NCBI RefSeq assembly: GCF_002101595.1
Contig: NZ_LQOM01000050.1
Location: 1 to 64,000, forward strand
DNA: 64,000 nt
Direction: 5' to 3'
Source: Mycobacterium celatum
Lineage (GTDB): Bacteria; Actinomycetota; Actinomycetes; Mycobacteriales; Mycobacteriaceae
Part shown: positions 37,664 to 45,104 of the stretch, piece by piece
Layout: the number at the start of each line of letters is the position of its first letter
How positions within the stretch are numbered: position 1 is the first letter of the stretch
The notes under the pieces: model-generated
The model's input: the letters and a program-made list of their open reading frames with translations, nothing else
The model's database searches: none
What the model was told of the DNA's origin: nothing
Translations under genes and position numbers: made by a program

Positions 37664-38707
37664 TTGAAGATCAGAACCAGCGCATTGGCAGCAGCAGCCA
37701 TTGCCGCCGCAGGTGCCATCGGGATCGCTGGCGCATCGTTCGCTTCGGCCGATGAGGGCGCGGCTACCAGCAGCCAGAGTCTGGGCAGCCAGGCGAAGAT
37801 CGTCAACGGCACCAATGTTCAGGGCTGGACCGTCACCGACCTGAAGCCGAGCTCAGACAGCATTCCGTACCAACCGCACGGCACGCTGTGGGAAGCCACC
37901 GCCACCGATGAGGCCATCCAGGGCGGGGCCACGCCGATCGTGTCGAACTTCAACGCGGTGTCGCCGAGTGGCCAGACGTACCACGTCTTGTACCAGGTCG
38001 CCACTCCGCAGGGCGTCAACCCGGCCGGTCTTGCGGAGGGCCAAAAGACCAGCGGCAAGATCTATTTCGACGTGACCGGCGACAACCCGAACTCGGTCGT
38101 GTACACGGACGGTGGCGGCAACCAACTCGCATCCTGGGTGCAGTCGTCACAGCCGCAAGGCCGAACCGGTGGACGTGCGACACCTTCTCCCGCCGGCAAC
38201 TCCACCACGCCTGCGCAGACCGGGACGCCGGGGGCGGCTACGCCCGCCGGCAACCCTGCGGCACCTACAGCCACCGGTAGCCAGGGGACGCCGATTCCGG
38301 CTGGCAGCCAGGGAACGCCACCGACCGCTGGCGGCGCTGCGACGCCGGCCGTCAGCCCCGCCGCGCCCGGGGCAGCTGGTACCCCGGCAGTGCCTGCTGG
38401 ACCTGCAGCGCCTGGGGCGGCGGGTAGCCCGGCAGCCCCGGCACAGGGAGCACCTGCAGCACCTGGAGCAGCAGGTGCGCCGGCAGCTCCTGCTCCGGCC
38501 ACATCCGGCGCGCCGGAGACGTCGCCTGGTGGTCAGCAGCCGGGCGGCAGCCAGGGGACGCCCTCTTCGGGAGGCACGCCAGAGGCGCCCGGTACTGCGG
38601 GCAGCCCGGATACGACTGCCGGCAGCCCGACGGCCCCGACACCTGGGGCAAGCCAGGCGACCCCGGCGGGGAGCCAGGGCCAGGGCGGCGCCGGCCGCAA
38701 CGGCTAA
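37664..38707 (+). CDS. Secreted MPT63-like (DUF1942) protein, Pro/Ala-rich tail
   Basis: 347 residues from TTG 37664 with AAAAAGGAG upstream. A Sec signal peptide (1-29, cleavage near SFASA) precedes a DUF1942 domain (about 35-155) related to MPT63: NGTNVQGWTVTDLKPSS, GTLWEATATDEAI, SNFNAVSPSGQTYHVLYQ and SGKIYFDVTGDNPNSVVY. MPT63 itself ends here; this protein adds about 190 residues rich in Ala, Pro, Gly and Thr. The fold is immunoglobulin-like; role unknown, presumably extracellular. Followed by a strong hairpin. Confidence 0.88.
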   Translation: MKIRTSALAAAAIAAAGAIGIAGASFASADEGAATSSQSLGSQAKIVNGTNVQGWTVTDLKPSSDSIPYQPHGTLWEATATDEAIQGGATPIVSNFNAVSPSGQTYHVLYQVATPQGVNPAGLAEGQKTSGKIYFDVTGDNPNSVVYTDGGGNQLASWVQSSQPQGRTGGRATPSPAGNSTTPAQTGTPGAATPAGNPAAPTATGSQGTPIPAGSQGTPPTAGGAATPAVSPAAPGAAGTPAVPAGPAAPGAAGSPAAPAQGAPAAPGAAGAPAAPAPATSGAPETSPGGQQPGGSQGTPSSGGTPEAPGTAGSPDTTAGSPTAPTPGASQATPAGSQGQGGAGRNG

Positions 38708-38742
38708 GCCGGGAATCCCTACTTCCCGACCCCGGACAGAAT

Positions 38743-38776
38743 CCGACCCCTGCGGTTATCCGCAGGGGTCGGTTTC
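38743..38776. terminator. Strong hairpin terminator between MPT63-like gene and whiB6
   Basis: A perfect 13-base inverted repeat, CCGACCCCTGCGG / CCGCAGGGGTCGG, with a four-base loop (38743-38772), followed by TTTC. It lies between convergent genes and can stop transcription from both sides, although the T tract is short, as usual in mycobacteria. Confidence 0.85.
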
Positions 38777-38829
38777 ATATGCGACGCTTCGCTGCCACCC
38801 CCTCGTTTGGCGGCGGGGCGTCGACTTGG

Positions 38830-39120
38830 TTATGCGGGGACCGGGCAGGCCTTGCGGTCCCTCACGGGGTAGCCGTTGCGCTCGGCGAGTGAGCGGAGCT
38901 GGCGCAGCGCAAACGTCCGTGCACGACCCGTTTCAGGAACCACCACTCCGGCCCAAAGGCCTTCTACCCCAGGCAGTTCGCAAGCTTCTCGAGCACAAAG
39001 CCAGCGACGTGGGCAAGACCGACAGATCGTCTTGGCCTCTTCGTCGGGGATCGTCGTCCAACGCTCCGGGTCTCGTGTGCACGCACCCAGCGGGAGTTCG
39101 TAGAGAGCTGTTGCGGTCAT
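38830..39120 (-). CDS. whiB6: WhiB-family iron-sulfur regulator WhiB6
   Basis: 96 residues from ATG 39120 (GAAGGAACG upstream). The four cluster cysteines are Cys14, Cys33, Cys36 and Cys42 (CRSCPRRWLC), followed by the GLWAGVVVPE turn and a basic DNA-binding end. The sequence MTATALYELPLG and ALRQLRSLAERNGYPVRD identify WhiB6, which in M. tuberculosis and M. marinum controls ESX-1 expression in response to redox stress. Its place beside ESX-1 matches Rv3862c. The M. tuberculosis annotation begins 20 residues earlier, which is not supported here. Confidence 0.94.
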   Translation of the reverse strand: MTATALYELPLGACTRDPERWTTIPDEEAKTICRSCPRRWLCAREACELPGVEGLWAGVVVPETGRARTFALRQLRSLAERNGYPVRDRKACPVPA

Positions 39121-39623
39121 GTGTCCCGTTCCTTCGATAAGTGCCGCGGTCTCACGGCCGATGGTTCAGAAGCGTATAGCACAAACCGTAGCAGTGCAAC
39201 AGTTACCGCTACATTCCCTGCAACGGTCGGCGCAACACTTTACGAAGGGCACCCCGAACGTCACGTCGGCCATGCCTGGCGGCCGCCTTGCCGCACGGGG
39301 CCGGGCTGGCCTGCCGGCGCCATCGCGACGACGACGGCGTCATAGCAGTTCACATGCAGATAGGACGACGCAAGTGGTCGCCGAACGCCCGCCCGGCCGG
39401 GGCCGGTGGACAACACATCGGCGACGCCGACAGCGGCGAAGACACGCGCCGGTTTCCGCGGCATAAGCCGTAGCGCTGAGACGGTTTTACGTGCTGCCGC
39501 ACCCCTTCTCGAGAGACGTGCGTCGCCTAACAAACGTAGCTCCGGCCATAGCGCACAGCGGCGTGCAACGGTTACCATCGAAGCGGCGACCAAAGCCAAC
39601 CGAAATCCCAAGGAACCCCTCAG
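39121..39623. promoter_or_regulatory. Divergent whiB6 / FHA-HTH gene control region
   Basis: 503 bases without a supported gene. It contains an imperfect 25-base palindrome at 39188-39212 with arms GTAGCAGT / ACCGCTAC (one mismatch), about 70 bases upstream of whiB6. A 14-mer, GTGCAACAGTTACC at 39194, recurs as GTGCAACGGTTACC at 39563, 48 bases upstream of the rightward gene. Both are candidate regulator sites; nothing identifies the protein. Confidence 0.45.
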
Positions 39624-40712
39624 ATGACCAACGTCGAGCCGACTGCCGACTCAACCCTGTTGATCGTGCAGGACGGCGAGAAATCGCATGCGATCGAGGC
39701 CGGTCGCGGGGTGGCGACAATCGGTAGGAACCCAGAGGACCGGGTACAGATCAACGATCCGCGGGTTGCCCTCAAGGTGGAATCCATCGACGGGCAGTGG
39801 CGGGTCGTCGACAGCAGTCCTTACGGGATGTTCGTCGACGGATTGCGGACGAGCTCGGTAGCCGTCAAAGGTAGGACAACAGTGCGCCTGGGCGACCCGG
39901 CTCAAGGCAGGCCGTTGACCTTCGAGGTCGTCGAGCAGAATAAACCCGGAGACCGGCAGCGGTCCAGCGAGCCCGAAGACCTCGATGTCACTGGCACGTG
40001 GCAGATCGATGACCTAGACCCCGGTGTGGTCCGCGCCGGCGCGGCGGCGGCGGCACGTCGCCGCGAGCTCGACATCAGTCAGCGCAGCCTTGCTGCCGAC
40101 GGGGTCATCAACGCCGGGGCGCTCATCGCTTTCGAAAAGGGTCGTAGCTGGCCGCGGGAACGCACCCGGGCCAAGCTCGAGGAGGTGTTGCGCTGGCCGC
40201 CCGGTGCAATTGCGCGCATCCGGGAGGGCGGCCCCGTCCCTGGTGAAGAGGTCACCGAGATTCTGTCCGGCGACGATCAAGTGCCGTTGATCGCGCAGGC
40301 CGTCATCGCCGCGGTAGATAGTTGCAGCCTGGCGATCTCCGCCCTGCCGCCGGTGCAGGATCCCGAGTTCACTGGCGGGGTGACATCGATCCTGGCGGAC
40401 TTGCGCCGACTCGAGGCCGTTGCCGTTCGGGCGACGCAAATCGGCAAGGTCACTCCGCCGTTGATCAAGGCGCTCAGCACGGTACGTCACCACTACGACC
40501 AGCTGATGATGCTGGCTGCGACGGCGCCGGGCGCGACGCTCGGGCAGCGGCTGTATGCCGCGCGTCGGCGGGCGAACCTATCGATATCGGAGACCGCGCA
40601 GGCGGCAGGCGTAACCGACGACGTGATCGTCCGCGCGGAGACAGAGGAAGCGCTACCTGCCGCGACCGCGGATGCGCTCGAATCGCTGATTGCCCAGATC
40701 AGCTGGCGTTGA
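39624..40712 (+). CDS. FHA-like and double helix-turn-helix regulator
   Basis: 362 residues. An N-terminal FHA-like domain (about 15-105) retains IGRNPEDRVQINDP and YGMFVDG, but the usual SxxH motif is replaced (RVALKV), so phospho-threonine binding may be lost. Two XRE-like helix-turn-helix segments follow: about 140-200 (RRRELDISQRSLAADGVI, AFEKGRSWP) and about 305-357 (RRRANLSISETAQAAGV). The middle is helical. It occupies the place of the M. tuberculosis Rv3863 gene between whiB6 and espE, but I cannot confirm orthology. Probably a DNA-binding regulator by domain content. Confidence 0.75.
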   Translation: MTNVEPTADSTLLIVQDGEKSHAIEAGRGVATIGRNPEDRVQINDPRVALKVESIDGQWRVVDSSPYGMFVDGLRTSSVAVKGRTTVRLGDPAQGRPLTFEVVEQNKPGDRQRSSEPEDLDVTGTWQIDDLDPGVVRAGAAAAARRRELDISQRSLAADGVINAGALIAFEKGRSWPRERTRAKLEEVLRWPPGAIARIREGGPVPGEEVTEILSGDDQVPLIAQAVIAAVDSCSLAISALPPVQDPEFTGGVTSILADLRRLEAVAVRATQIGKVTPPLIKALSTVRHHYDQLMMLAATAPGATLGQRLYAARRRANLSISETAQAAGVTDDVIVRAETEEALPAATADALESLIAQISWR

Positions 40713-40719
40713 GCCAGGG

Positions 40720-41400
40720 CTAAACAATTTGCGTCGCAAAAGCAGCCGCGCACATCGGCATTAGGGTCGCCAATACGACCGCGTTCGGCACTGTCGTATC
40801 CAGGCCAGTGACTAGGCGCGTCTTCCGCTTCTCCCCTACCTGCGCCCACACCCTTGCCTGTCCGTGGTTCTTGCCGGGAGACATGTTATTGAAGGCAGCG
40901 TTAACTTCGACGTGGTAAAAGTCGGACCAGGAGAATGCTTTCGTGCGGAAGACTTTCCCACGGAAGCCTGAACTCGAAAGTGCAATGAAGCACCCGCCGT
41001 CATCGATTGTATACTCCTCTCCCTCGCGCAGGGACCCAAGAATACGGTGGGAGACTTGCGGTTCAATAAACCGACGAGAGATGTCAGCCAATCCTCTCCA
41101 CGCTGTCTCGTTTTCTGGTACATCTCTCGCCACCGGATTGTCGAAGTTGAGAGTATAGTTATTTCCACGAGAATCATTTACAGAAAACCCTCGATAGATA
41201 TACATTCCGCTGCCGTAATTATTTGCTGGACCGGGTACACCGATTATTGTCCTGTTCCAGTACGCAACTTGGGTAATATCGCTGAACGCGATCCACTGAC
41301 CTTGAAGCGTTAGGTGGTCGTTGGTAAGGGATATCGCCCACCGCTGACCATCCCAGAAGCTGGTGATGTAATGACCGTCCGGACCCGGATACCATGGCAT
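40720..41400 (-). CDS. Hypothetical protein, low-G+C orphan
   Basis: 226 residues from ATG 41400 (GAGAAGG eight bases upstream), chosen over an in-frame GTG/ATG further up. Not recognised. N-terminus MPWYPGPDGHYITSFWDG, and a central beta-rich part with FIEPQVSHRI, DDGGCFIALSSSGFRGKVF and FSWSDFYHVEVNAAFN, reminiscent of a PH-like fold. A hydrophobic C-terminal helix (about 205-222) could anchor it. Base composition is clearly lower in G+C than neighbours (parts near 45 percent), pointing to recent acquisition. Converges on the FHA-HTH gene. Confidence 0.65.
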   Translation of the reverse strand: MPWYPGPDGHYITSFWDGQRWAISLTNDHLTLQGQWIAFSDITQVAYWNRTIIGVPGPANNYGSGMYIYRGFSVNDSRGNNYTLNFDNPVARDVPENETAWRGLADISRRFIEPQVSHRILGSLREGEEYTIDDGGCFIALSSSGFRGKVFRTKAFSWSDFYHVEVNAAFNNMSPGKNHGQARVWAQVGEKRKTRLVTGLDTTVPNAVVLATLMPMCAAAFATQIV

Positions 41401-41709
41401 GACCGATACCTTCTCATAACTTCGCCCTGGGTGCAGCGACCGTATCGATCCGTTGCAAAGCACACCATCGCATCGTCTGGGCGTGGACCCGTGCATCTAG
41501 ATCGCGGTGCGGAGGCCACCGCGCGCCGAAGTGGACATCTTTGGGACTAGCGCCGTTATCCCTCCGACTAGCTGGCCCTTTGGCCAAAGCCGCCGTCGCA
41601 CTCTTTTGGATGAGAGCGATGCTTGAGCGGGATGCCGCCCGCCAAATTCATGCACGGGGGACCATCGGCACGCTGATACGCTGTGATCCGACGAAGGGAG
41701 CTGCCCGGT
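41401..41709. promoter_or_regulatory. Intergenic region upstream of espE
   Basis: 309 bases with divergent start sites for the orphan gene and espE. It must hold the promoter of the ESX-1 cluster. I see GAAGGGAG before espE and no clear repeats, hairpins or further genes. Confidence 0.4.
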
Positions 41710-43278
41710 ATGGGTGATGGTCCGAATGAGGATGCAGGCCTGCAGAAGTTCTATGACTTATTAGGAGTACCTGAAAAGTTCTCAGAACTGCTGGATCCAG
41801 GCGGCGGCAGCGCTTTCCGCAAAAGCGGTAAAGCACTCAATAACCTTAACGATGGTTGGAAAGCGCTCGACCATCTGACGGGTGCGCTGGACGGTAATCC
41901 GAAAGACATCGTAGACCTCTTCGGCGATATGGGGAGTGGCCTCGGTAAGGGCTTGAAGCTAAAGAGTCTGCCGGACATGCTAAAGACGACCGGCAGGCTG
42001 ATGGAGGCCGCCGGGAAGAAAGCTGGAATCGAAGGTCTCGAGCAGTTTGGAAAACAGCTATTCTCCAAAGCGGGTTCAAAGTGGGTAAGCGGTCTAGCTG
42101 GCGCGGAGACCCCGATTATTGATGCAGCTTTGTTAGCCCTTACCCTGATGAGCCTCCAGCTGGGCTTTGGAGACCCCGATTCAGGTGACCGATTCGGTAA
42201 CGGTTCGACACAGTTCCAACAGATTTGCGAAGTATTGGAATCCGCCTTTCCGAACGGTTGGGAAGGCGCGGGGTCGCAAGCGTATACCAAACAGAACACC
42301 AAACAACAAGGCCACGCAGAAATCATGGCGCACGCCGACAACATGATGCACGGGATTGTGCAAGAAGAGGCGCGCCAGCTCACCCAGACCCAGACATGCA
42401 TAGACGTCGCATCGGACTTCCTAATGGTCTGCATTCCCGCAGCCATCGCGATGTATGCCGTACCTGTGGTCGGCCCAGAGATGTCTTTGGCATTCCAAAC
42501 GGGAGTGGTGGCTGGCGCGATGCCCCTCCCCTACGCACGAATGACCCAGATGGCCTTCCAAGCCATGCAGAACGCGATGCAAGTGCAGCAAGTGATCGGC
42601 AAATACAACGAGGTGGCCTCCACCGCGCGCCCAACCGGCGCGCCGTCTGCCTTCTGTCCGTCGCCGGGGACTGATGGCACCCCGGGTGGCCCGGGCAAGT
42701 CTGCTACGCCCGGTAGTCCGGGCAAATCGGGTTCGCCAACCGGGCCGACTAAGCAGGGTTCGCCGGGTGAGCCCGGCAGGTCAGGGTCGCCGAGTGGGCC
42801 GAGCAAGCCGAGTTCGCCAAGCGGGCCTGGCAAGTCCGGGGAGCCCAGCACACCCGGGACGCCCAGCGCTCCGACCGGGCCTGGCGCGCCCAGGATGCCT
42901 ACTGTTCCGAGCGCTCCCAGCGCACCCGGCATGCCGAGCCAGCCCACCACGCCCAGCTCACCGGACACGCCAACGTCGCCCGGGACGCCGTCCACCCGCA
43001 ACATCCCGTGGGTGACCACTACGCCGAGCGGTGGCCCCACGCCGGTAGCGACGGCATTCAGTGGGCAGACAGGCGGAGGCGGGTTGGCAAGCACCACCCC
43101 ACCGGTGCAGCCGGTTACGCCCGGAGCAGGGCCGGGGCCCAGTGTCCCGAAACCTCCTGGACCACAAACGGTTCCCGGTGCAGGACCCGACACGAGCAAG
43201 CTGCCCCCGATGGGGCGCGCGCCCGTTAGCCACGAGGTCGAGACCGATACCGATCAGGTGGAGGAGCGGGCAACCTAA
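41710..43278 (+). CDS. espE: ESX-1 substrate EspE (EspA/EspE family), collagen-like tail
   Basis: 522 residues from ATG 41710 (GAAGGGAG ten bases upstream). An N-terminal extension of about 160 residues precedes the EspA/EspE core: FPNGWEGAGSQAYTKQN (WXG at Trp184), IVQEEARQLTQTQT and a hydrophobic hairpin AIAMYAVPVVGPEMSLAF (about 255-285). Residues about 318-432 are near-continuous three-residue units ending in Pro with Gly often first. The acidic end EVETDTDQVEERAT resembles other family members. EspE is exported with EspF by ESX-1 and supports virulence. Much longer than M. tuberculosis EspE (about 402). Orthology rests on family and position before espF-espG1. Confidence 0.82.
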   Translation: MGDGPNEDAGLQKFYDLLGVPEKFSELLDPGGGSAFRKSGKALNNLNDGWKALDHLTGALDGNPKDIVDLFGDMGSGLGKGLKLKSLPDMLKTTGRLMEAAGKKAGIEGLEQFGKQLFSKAGSKWVSGLAGAETPIIDAALLALTLMSLQLGFGDPDSGDRFGNGSTQFQQICEVLESAFPNGWEGAGSQAYTKQNTKQQGHAEIMAHADNMMHGIVQEEARQLTQTQTCIDVASDFLMVCIPAAIAMYAVPVVGPEMSLAFQTGVVAGAMPLPYARMTQMAFQAMQNAMQVQQVIGKYNEVASTARPTGAPSAFCPSPGTDGTPGGPGKSATPGSPGKSGSPTGPTKQGSPGEPGRSGSPSGPSKPSSPSGPGKSGEPSTPGTPSAPTGPGAPRMPTVPSAPSAPGMPSQPTTPSSPDTPTSPGTPSTRNIPWVTTTPSGGPTPVATAFSGQTGGGGLASTTPPVQPVTPGAGPGPSVPKPPGPQTVPGAGPDTSKLPPMGRAPVSHEVETDTDQVEERAT

Positions 43279-43377
43279 GGTTGGATCGGTCAATCCACCG
43301 ATACCGCACGCCACCGCGTCGGCGCAGTTGTAAATAAGGCAGTTGTAGATAACGAGTAGGAAGAGGGGGGTCTATCC

Positions 43378-43695
43378 ATGACCGACCCGTTACAAGTCAC
43401 AACAGAAGAACTGCACGAGCTGTCGAGCAAACAGCAACAAGCCGCGTCTCTAGTCGGAGCAGCATCAGCGGCAGCTCAAGGTGTCAGCAGCTCGATGCTG
43501 GTGAACCACGGGGTTATCTGCGCCGGAACTACGGCGGCGGTAATGATGGCCGAACAAACCCGAAGCGCCGCGAGCGCCGGCATGCAAGCGGTATCGACCG
43601 ACCTCGCGGAAAAGCTGAACATGGCGGCAACTAATTATCAGTGCACCGACCAGCACGAGGCCGGCAAGCTCGACGGACAGATGCACACGAGGTAG
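43378..43695 (+). CDS. espF: ESX-1 secretion-associated protein EspF (EspC/EspF family)
   Basis: 105 residues. The EspC/EspF family hallmark Asn-His-Gly lies at about 43-45, with LQVTTEELHELSS at the start and LAEKLNMAATNYQCTD near the end. Tyr87 and Asp91 form a YxxxD export signal. Predicted to pair with EspE as EspC does with EspA. A GAGGAAGAGGGGGG-rich leader upstream gives a strong ribosome-binding site. espG1 follows after three bases. Confidence 0.86.
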   Translation: MTDPLQVTTEELHELSSKQQQAASLVGAASAAAQGVSSSMLVNHGVICAGTTAAVMMAEQTRSAASAGMQAVSTDLAEKLNMAATNYQCTDQHEAGKLDGQMHTR

Positions 43696-43698
43696 ACG

Positions 43699-44544
43699 AT
43701 GACGAGTTCGTATACGACCGACCGCGCGGGCGCCAACATCGACGACGTTGTCGGGGTGGAGGTGACCATCGACGGCATGTTGGTGATCGCCGACCGCCTG
43801 AACTTGGTGGATTTCCCGATCTCATTGGGCATCCGGCCCAATATCCCCCAGTTGGAGCTGCGAGATCTTGTTTGGGACCAAGTGCGACGAGATCTCACCG
43901 ATCAGGGTGTTCTCGACCTCTACGGCACGCCGCATCCGGCGGTCGCGGCCATGGTCGACACGCTCAGCAGGGCAGACCGGACACTGGAAGCCAGGTGGTG
44001 GCGCCGCGACGTCAACGGCGGGACCATGGTGCGGTTTGTCGTGTGCCGCAAAGGCGAACGCCATGTGGTCGCAGCCCGCGACGGAGACATGCTGGTGCTC
44101 CAGTTAGTGGCTCCGCAGGTCGGCTTGGCCGGCATGGTGACCACCGTCCTGGGGCCCGCCGAACCCGCCGACGTCGAACCGCTCACCGGAGTCGCCAGCA
44201 AGCTTGCCGAGTGCACGACTCCCACCCAGATCGCGCAGTACGGCGTCGCTCCGTCATCGGCGCGCATCTACGCCGACATCATCGCCAACCCGACCAGTTG
44301 GGTCGAAATCACCGCAACTGAACGCCACCCAGGCGGCACGACGACGACTACCGATCTGGCAGCCGGTGTTGCGGACTCGCGACAGGGCAGAGTGGTCTCG
44401 ATTCCGCGTCGCGTCAACGGTGAGCTCTACGGCAGTTTCCTGCCGGGCACAAACGAGAATCTCCAGCGCGCGCTGGAGGGGTTGGTGGGATTCTTGCCCT
44501 CGGGTGGATGGTTCGATCCGACCGAGGCCGAGTACTCACAGTAA
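43699..44544 (+). CDS. espG1: ESX-1 PE/PPE-specific chaperone EspG1
   Basis: 281 residues. Cytosolic chaperone that binds the tip of PE-PPE dimers (here presumably PE35-PPE68) and keeps them soluble until they reach the secretion ATPase. It is very close to the M. tuberculosis protein: VVGVEVTIDGMLVIADRLNLVDFP, VLDLYGTPHP, RWWRRDVNGGTMVRFVVC and GSFLPGTNENLQRALEG. Only one espG copy is present although espE, espF and espH are duplicated downstream. Confidence 0.96.
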   Translation: MTSSYTTDRAGANIDDVVGVEVTIDGMLVIADRLNLVDFPISLGIRPNIPQLELRDLVWDQVRRDLTDQGVLDLYGTPHPAVAAMVDTLSRADRTLEARWWRRDVNGGTMVRFVVCRKGERHVVAARDGDMLVLQLVAPQVGLAGMVTTVLGPAEPADVEPLTGVASKLAECTTPTQIAQYGVAPSSARIYADIIANPTSWVEITATERHPGGTTTTTDLAAGVADSRQGRVVSIPRRVNGELYGSFLPGTNENLQRALEGLVGFLPSGGWFDPTEAEYSQ

Positions 44545-44561
44545 GGGTTTGGGAAGGAAGC

Positions 44562-45104
44562 ATGGTGGATGGCGTTCCGCCATACGATCTAGAGGGTGAC
44601 GACGACGATCACGATGATCTGTCCGCCCTAGATTTCTCCGTCGCCGATGACGGCGCCGAGGAGTCCGTGCTAGATGTGTTCGACGAGTATGTCCCGACCG
44701 GGGAGGCGGGGGATACTGACGGCGACCTGGACGCCTTCGGCACCCCCGAAGAGGAGGACGACGAGCTTCAATCGCCGCTGTTCACGGTGACCAACCCGCC
44801 CGGGACGGTGACGGTGACGGCGTATATGGATGGGCGTGTGCAGCGGATTGATCTGACGGCGAAAGTGACGACTATGAGCGAAGCGCATCTTGCTGAAGAG
44901 ATACGCGTCATCGCGGACCTGGCCAGGCAGAAGGCGCGGTCCGCGCAGTACGCATTCATCTCCGAGGCTATGCGTGAACTCGGGCAAGACAACGCGACCA
45001 CACGCGACTTCCTTACCCGCGACCTGAACCTGCCGACGCCAGAGGAAGCAACAGCGGCGACGGCACAGGTCTTCGCGACACGATATGCAGGTGACCATGA
45101 CTGA
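44562..45104 (+). CDS. espH: ESX-1 accessory protein EspH
   Basis: 180 residues from ATG 44562 (GGAAGGAAG upstream). An acidic, disordered N-terminus (about 1-75) leads to a YbaB-like domain with LFTVTNPPGTVTVTAYMDGRV, MSEAHLAEEIRVIADLARQKA and the C-terminal LPTPEEATAATAQVFATRY. Homologues are needed for EspE/EspF export in M. marinum. Overlaps eccA1 by eight bases. A paralogue sits at 60453. Confidence 0.92.
   Translation: MVDGVPPYDLEGDDDDHDDLSALDFSVADDGAEESVLDVFDEYVPTGEAGDTDGDLDAFGTPEEEDDELQSPLFTVTNPPGTVTVTAYMDGRVQRIDLTAKVTTMSEAHLAEEIRVIADLARQKARSAQYAFISEAMRELGQDNATTRDFLTRDLNLPTPEEATAATAQVFATRYAGDHD

Noticed and set aside
41314..41550. Short plus-strand open frame upstream of espE
   Set aside because: No ribosome-binding site or similarity, and it overlaps the orphan gene start in antisense.
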